From: Oxalobacteraceae bacterium
GTDB lineage: Bacteria > Pseudomonadota > Gammaproteobacteria > Burkholderiales > Burkholderiaceae_D
DNA length: 9,124 bases
Reading direction: 5' to 3'
NCBI GenBank assembly: GCA_947487325.1
Contig: CANKWG010000085.1
Span: 1-9,124 of the forward strand
Shown: positions 6,866 to 9,124 of the stretch, in pieces
Layout of the letters: each line of letters starts with the position of its first letter
Position numbering within the stretch: the first letter of the stretch is position 1
Program-made: the position numbers and the translations under genes
Notes under the pieces: model-generated
The model's database searches: none
What the model was told of the DNA's origin: nothing
Seen by the model: the letters and a program-made list of their open reading frames with translations, nothing else

Positions 6866-7645
6866 TTACTGAATCTTCGCTTTCTTCTTCAGGTCTTGCT
6901 GGAATGCCTGCAGCTTTTTCTGTTGCAGCGATTCAGAGATCTGTGCTTTGACCTCTTCAAACTTGGGTACCTGTGCGTCGCGTGTTTCCTCAAGCTTGAT
7001 CACGTGAAAACCGAATTCGGTTTGCACTGGTGCTTGTGAAAACTCACCGGCTTTCAGAGCGACCATCGCGTCCGAGAATGGCTTCACAAACGCGCTTGCA
7101 GGCGCCCAACCCAAGTCACCGCCGTGCTGTGCCGACACCGTATCCTTCGATCCTTTGGTTAAGTCTTCGAACTTGGTGCCGGATTTCAGTTTGCTGATGA
7201 TGCCTTTCGCATCTTCTTCTTTCTCAACCAGAATGTGGCGTGCGTGGTATTCCTTGCCACCCGACTGCGCTTTGAATTTGTCGTACTCAGCCTTCATTTC
7301 TTCGTCTTTGACCGGATTCTTGGTCAGGTATTCAGCGGCCAGCGCGCGAATGACGATGGATTGGCGGGCGAGTTCAACCTGGTTTTTGATGTCGGCGCGT
7401 GCGCCGATGCCTTGACGATCCGCTTCTTGTGTCAGGATTTCCCGGTTGATCAGTTCATCTTTAATCATGGCGCGCATTTCGGGCGTGTCCTGCTGACCCT
7501 GTTGGACCATTTGCTTGACCATGGCATCAACACGGTTCGAGGGAACGGCTTTGCCGTTGACGACGGCCACGTTTTGCGCCATCGCGGAAAGTGAAGCGAA
7601 TGCGGCCAGTGCGAGCAGCAAACGAGCGGAGTTCAAGTTCTTCAT
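6866..7645 (-). CDS. Exported parvulin-type peptidyl-prolyl cis-trans isomerase
   Basis: The protein is a 259-residue PpiC/SurA/PrsA-type foldase that isomerises prolyl peptide bonds of exported proteins. Residues 1-23 form a signal peptide: Lys/Arg near the start, a hydrophobic LLLALAAFASLS core, and a likely cut after AMA, so the mature protein is periplasmic; no lipobox Cys is present. A helical SurA_N-like segment (about 28-125) precedes the parvulin domain (about 133-220), recognised by YHARHILV, the GGDLGW turn (175-180), FVKPFSDAMVALKAGE and TEFGFHVIKLEE. A Lys/Gln-rich tail (229-259) completes the chain. It has one parvulin domain, unlike two-domain SurA. The gene is last in the minus-strand cluster, 57 bases after the bolA-family stop, and is followed by a strong terminator. 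The ATG has only a weak ribosome binding site. Confidence 0.93.
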   Translation of the reverse strand: MKNLNSARLLLALAAFASLSAMAQNVAVVNGKAVPSNRVDAMVKQMVQQGQQDTPEMRAMIKDELINREILTQEADRQGIGARADIKNQVELARQSIVIRALAAEYLTKNPVKDEEMKAEYDKFKAQSGGKEYHARHILVEKEEDAKGIISKLKSGTKFEDLTKGSKDTVSAQHGGDLGWAPASAFVKPFSDAMVALKAGEFSQAPVQTEFGFHVIKLEETRDAQVPKFEEVKAQISESLQQKKLQAFQQDLKKKAKIQ

Positions 7646-7702
7646 GTGGGGTAATGGTGAAAATGTTGGAAAAAATACCGTATCGGTTCCAGAAGTGGCA
7701 GC

Positions 7703-7978
7703 TTAGTTCTCAGCCGCTTCTGCCGGGGTCAGCAGCGTCATTGCGAGAGCATGTATCTCTTTTTGCATCAACTCGCGCAGGCAATCATACACCAGGCGGT
7801 GGCGGCCGACTTTACCCAAGCCTTCGAAGCGTGCTGATACCAAGCGTAAACGGTAATGCCCCCCGCCCGAGGCGGCTCCTGCATGGCCAGCGTGCAGTGC
7901 CGACTCGTCGTCGATTTGGCACTCCAGGGGTTCGAAGCCCTCACTCAGCAAGGTGTTGATGGTCTCGACGCGATTCAT
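7703..7978 (-). CDS. bolA: BolA family protein
   Basis: This is a 91-residue BolA-fold protein. Family members partner with monothiol glutaredoxins to handle [2Fe-2S] clusters, and E. coli BolA also acts on cell shape and transcription under stress. Visible features are DDESALHAGHAGA (23-35, the N-terminal BolA-class motif with His29 and His32), the strand HYRLRLVSARFEG (41-53), and the helix-turn-helix-like VGRHRLVYDCL (57-67) followed by IHALAM with the near-invariant His76. The frame stays open upstream to 8143, but that part lies in the yciB gene; ATG 7978 is supported by AGGAGG just upstream and by the conserved motif position. It overlaps the yciB stop by 4 bases (ATGA), suggesting translational coupling. 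Distinguishing BolA from the related IbaG rests on the DES-H-GH motif. Confidence 0.92.
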   Translation of the reverse strand: MNRVETINTLLSEGFEPLECQIDDESALHAGHAGAASGGGHYRLRLVSARFEGLGKVGRHRLVYDCLRELMQKEIHALAMTLLTPAEAAEN

Positions 7979-8595
7979 TCCGCCTCCTTCAGATAACGGC
8001 CCAGATAGATGCTTTGCGCAATGATAAAGACGATCATCAGACCGAGAAAGCCAAACAATTTGAAATTCACCCAAAAGGCGAGGGGAAAGCTGAACGCCAC
8101 ATAAAGATTGACCGCCCCCATCGCTGCAAAAAACAATCCCCAAGCCAGGTTCAGGCGGGTCCAGACGGGATCTGGCAGCGTGAGTTGTTTTCCCATCATC
8201 GAACGCATGAGATTTTTACCGAACAAAATAGGGCTCACAAGCAAAGCAAGTGAGAAACACCAATACAGCACAGTCGGTTTGAGTTTGATGAATTGTTCAT
8301 CATGAAAATAAATCGTCGCGCCACCGAACAAGACGATGATACCCAGTGATACCCAGAGCATATTGTCGACAGGCTTGCGTCTTGCGAGCAACCAGCCAAT
8401 CTGCGCGATCGTCGCCAGAATGGTTACTGCCGTGGCAAGCAGTATCGGTGCCTGCGCCAAGGTGACTTCGCCGCCAGAGACCAGCGTCGACAGGTACTGG
8501 TCGGCGAATGCCTGTGCGGCCTCCGGGTTGGCGCCCGCAACTTTGAAAACCAGAAAAAATAGAATGACCGGAAATAGGTCGAATAAAAGTTTCAT
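7975..8595 (-). CDS. yciB: Septation protein A / inner-membrane protein YciB
   Basis: This is a polytopic inner-membrane protein of the YciB (IspZ, septation protein A) family, linked in enterobacteria to envelope integrity, cell length and contacts with elongation and division proteins. It has 206 residues with about six membrane segments: near 5-20, 48-70, 79-97, 107-126, 149-170 and 178-198. Family hallmarks are FDLFPVILFF (5-14), DNMLWVSLGIIVLFGGATI, KPTVLYW (106-112), GKQLTLPDPVWTRLN (135-149) and WVNFKLFG (175-182). Compared with the roughly 180-residue form I recall, there is an extra segment of roughly 25-30 residues after the first membrane segment (about 22-50, Ala/Gln-rich, then VSGGEVTLAQAP). 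The gene starts 12 bases after the msrB stop and its stop overlaps the bolA ATG. No strong Shine-Dalgarno precedes it, so it may depend on coupling with msrB. Confidence 0.93.
   Translation of the reverse strand: MKLLFDLFPVILFFLVFKVAGANPEAAQAFADQYLSTLVSGGEVTLAQAPILLATAVTILATIAQIGWLLARRKPVDNMLWVSLGIIVLFGGATIYFHDEQFIKLKPTVLYWCFSLALLVSPILFGKNLMRSMMGKQLTLPDPVWTRLNLAWGLFFAAMGAVNLYVAFSFPLAFWVNFKLFGFLGLMIVFIIAQSIYLGRYLKEAE
7983..7988 (-). promoter_or_regulatory. Shine-Dalgarno deciding the bolA start
   Basis: The minus strand reads AGGAGG here, with 4 bases (CGGA-side spacer) before the ATG at 7978. It lies inside the last codons of yciB. It fixes the internal ATG as the start rather than the upstream in-frame ATG at 8143. 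Confidence 0.7.
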
Positions 8596-8607
8596 GACGG
8601 GGTAAGC

Positions 8608-9009
8608 CTAAGGCGATGGAATAAAAGTCAATGAAGCCGAATTGATGCAATACCGCAGACCGGTGGGCGGTGGCCCGTCAGGAAACACATGGCCGAGATG
8701 GGCATCGCAGACATTGCAAAGAATTTCAGTTCTGATCATGCCATAGCTGTGATCCGCTCGTTCAGCGACATGCGAAGGATTAATGGCTTTGAAATAACTG
8801 GGCCATCCGCAGCCGGAATCAAATTTGGTGTCGGATTCGAATAGTGGCGTTTCACAGCATACGCATTGATAGACACCATGTTCGTGATGATCCCAGTATT
8901 TACCGGTGAAAGCGCGCTCGGTACTTGCTTGTCGAGTCACCTCGTAAGACATTGGCTCGAGCAGGGTGCGCCATTCGGCATCGGTACGCACAATTTTTTT
9001 AACACTCAT
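8608..9009 (-). CDS. msrB: Peptide-methionine (R)-S-oxide reductase
   Basis: MsrB reduces the R epimer of methionine sulfoxide in proteins, using thioredoxin. The 133-residue protein is a stand-alone cytoplasmic MsrB with no signal peptide and no fused MsrA domain. Structural zinc ligands are visible as two CxxC pairs, Cys49/Cys52 (CVCCETPLF) and Cys98/Cys101 (CNVCDAHLGHVF). The catalytic Cys121 sits in RYCINSASL, and Cys67 in SGCGWPSYF matches the position of the resolving Cys in two-Cys MsrB proteins. The start is clear: AGGAGG at 9016-9021 (minus strand) lies 6 bases from the ATG. It follows selO by 19 bases and precedes yciB by 12. The pairing of selO with msrB supports a shared role in oxidative stress. 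No promoter is visible in front of it, so it is probably read from upstream of selO. Confidence 0.97.
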   Translation of the reverse strand: MSVKKIVRTDAEWRTLLEPMSYEVTRQASTERAFTGKYWDHHEHGVYQCVCCETPLFESDTKFDSGCGWPSYFKAINPSHVAERADHSYGMIRTEILCNVCDAHLGHVFPDGPPPTGLRYCINSASLTFIPSP

Positions 9010-9028
9010 TACTTGCCTCCTAGCCTAT

Positions 9029-9124
9029 TCATGATGAGCAGCTGACTTCAATCCCTGAAGCCCAGTCCGGAGGCAGTGCAGCATAGTGCTCATGCTCGGG
9101 TTGTTCATCAAAGGGTCTCTGCAA
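9029..9124 (-). CDS. selO: Protein adenylyltransferase SelO, C-terminal fragment
   Basis: Only the last 31 residues and the TGA stop (9029-9031) are in the window; the rest lies beyond 9124. They read RPFDEQPEHEHYAALPPDWASGIEVSCSS after two edge residues. The pattern Pro-Pro-Asp-Trp followed by a terminal VSCSS is the hallmark of the SelO/YdiU family (formerly UPF0061), pseudokinase-fold enzymes that transfer AMP from ATP to Ser, Thr or Tyr of target proteins. The Cys three residues from the end takes the place of selenocysteine in animal SelO and, in E. coli, forms a disulfide with a Cys near the active site that is thought to control activity. Placement right before msrB agrees with the redox role. 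The catalytic domain cannot be examined here. Confidence 0.88.
   Translation of the reverse strand: MQRPFDEQPEHEHYAALPPDWASGIEVSCSS

Noticed and set aside
7979..8143. 55-residue N-terminal extension of the BolA-family protein
   Set aside because: It lies out of frame inside yciB, has no BolA similarity, and the internal ATG has AGGAGG and the canonical ATGA overlap.
1..9124. CRISPR array, tRNA or rRNA genes, insertion sequences, attachment sites
   Set aside because: No spaced direct repeats, no tRNA-like cloverleaf or rRNA sequence, and no transposase or integrase coding region seen on either strand.

Overview
The window looks like a chromosomal segment of a betaproteobacterium, most likely order Burkholderiales and perhaps Oxalobacteraceae. 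The signs are a long one-chain PurL of about 1338 residues and the gene series selO, msrB, yciB, bolA-like, parvulin-type isomerase. The genus cannot be fixed from the sequence alone. Core genes are moderately GC-rich (37 and 34 G+C in two sampled 60-base lines of purL). The gene at the left end is clearly lower (28 and 27 in two sampled lines).

Layout, left to right. Positions 1-63 may hold the last codons of a plus-strand gene. Positions 64-399 hold no convincing gene but look like a regulatory region: a 24-base near-palindrome (149-172), a second inverted repeat (179-218) and an excellent match to a sigma-54 promoter (283-298). These lie in front of an orphan protein gene (400-1233, plus) whose family I do not recognise. 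Its 3' end overlaps by 17 bases the convergent end of an amidase-signature enzyme (1217 to about 2548, minus). The amidase diverges from purL (2713-6729, plus), which encodes the fourth step of de novo purine synthesis. A 136-base gap follows, with two hairpins; one is a strong intrinsic terminator for the minus-strand genes.

The right third is a minus-strand cluster read from 9124 down to 6866: the C-terminus of selO (protein AMPylase), msrB (methionine-R-sulfoxide reductase), yciB (inner-membrane septation/envelope protein), a bolA-family gene, and an exported parvulin-type peptidyl-prolyl isomerase. Spacing is tight: 18 bases, 12 bases, a 4-base ATGA overlap, then 57 bases. This fits one transcription unit ending at the terminator near 6798-6825. 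The shared theme is redox stress (SelO, MsrB, BolA) and envelope upkeep (YciB, isomerase).

Most of the window is ordinary core genome. The part worth a second look is the left end: a lower-GC gene of unknown function behind what appears to be a dedicated sigma-54 promoter with candidate activator sites.
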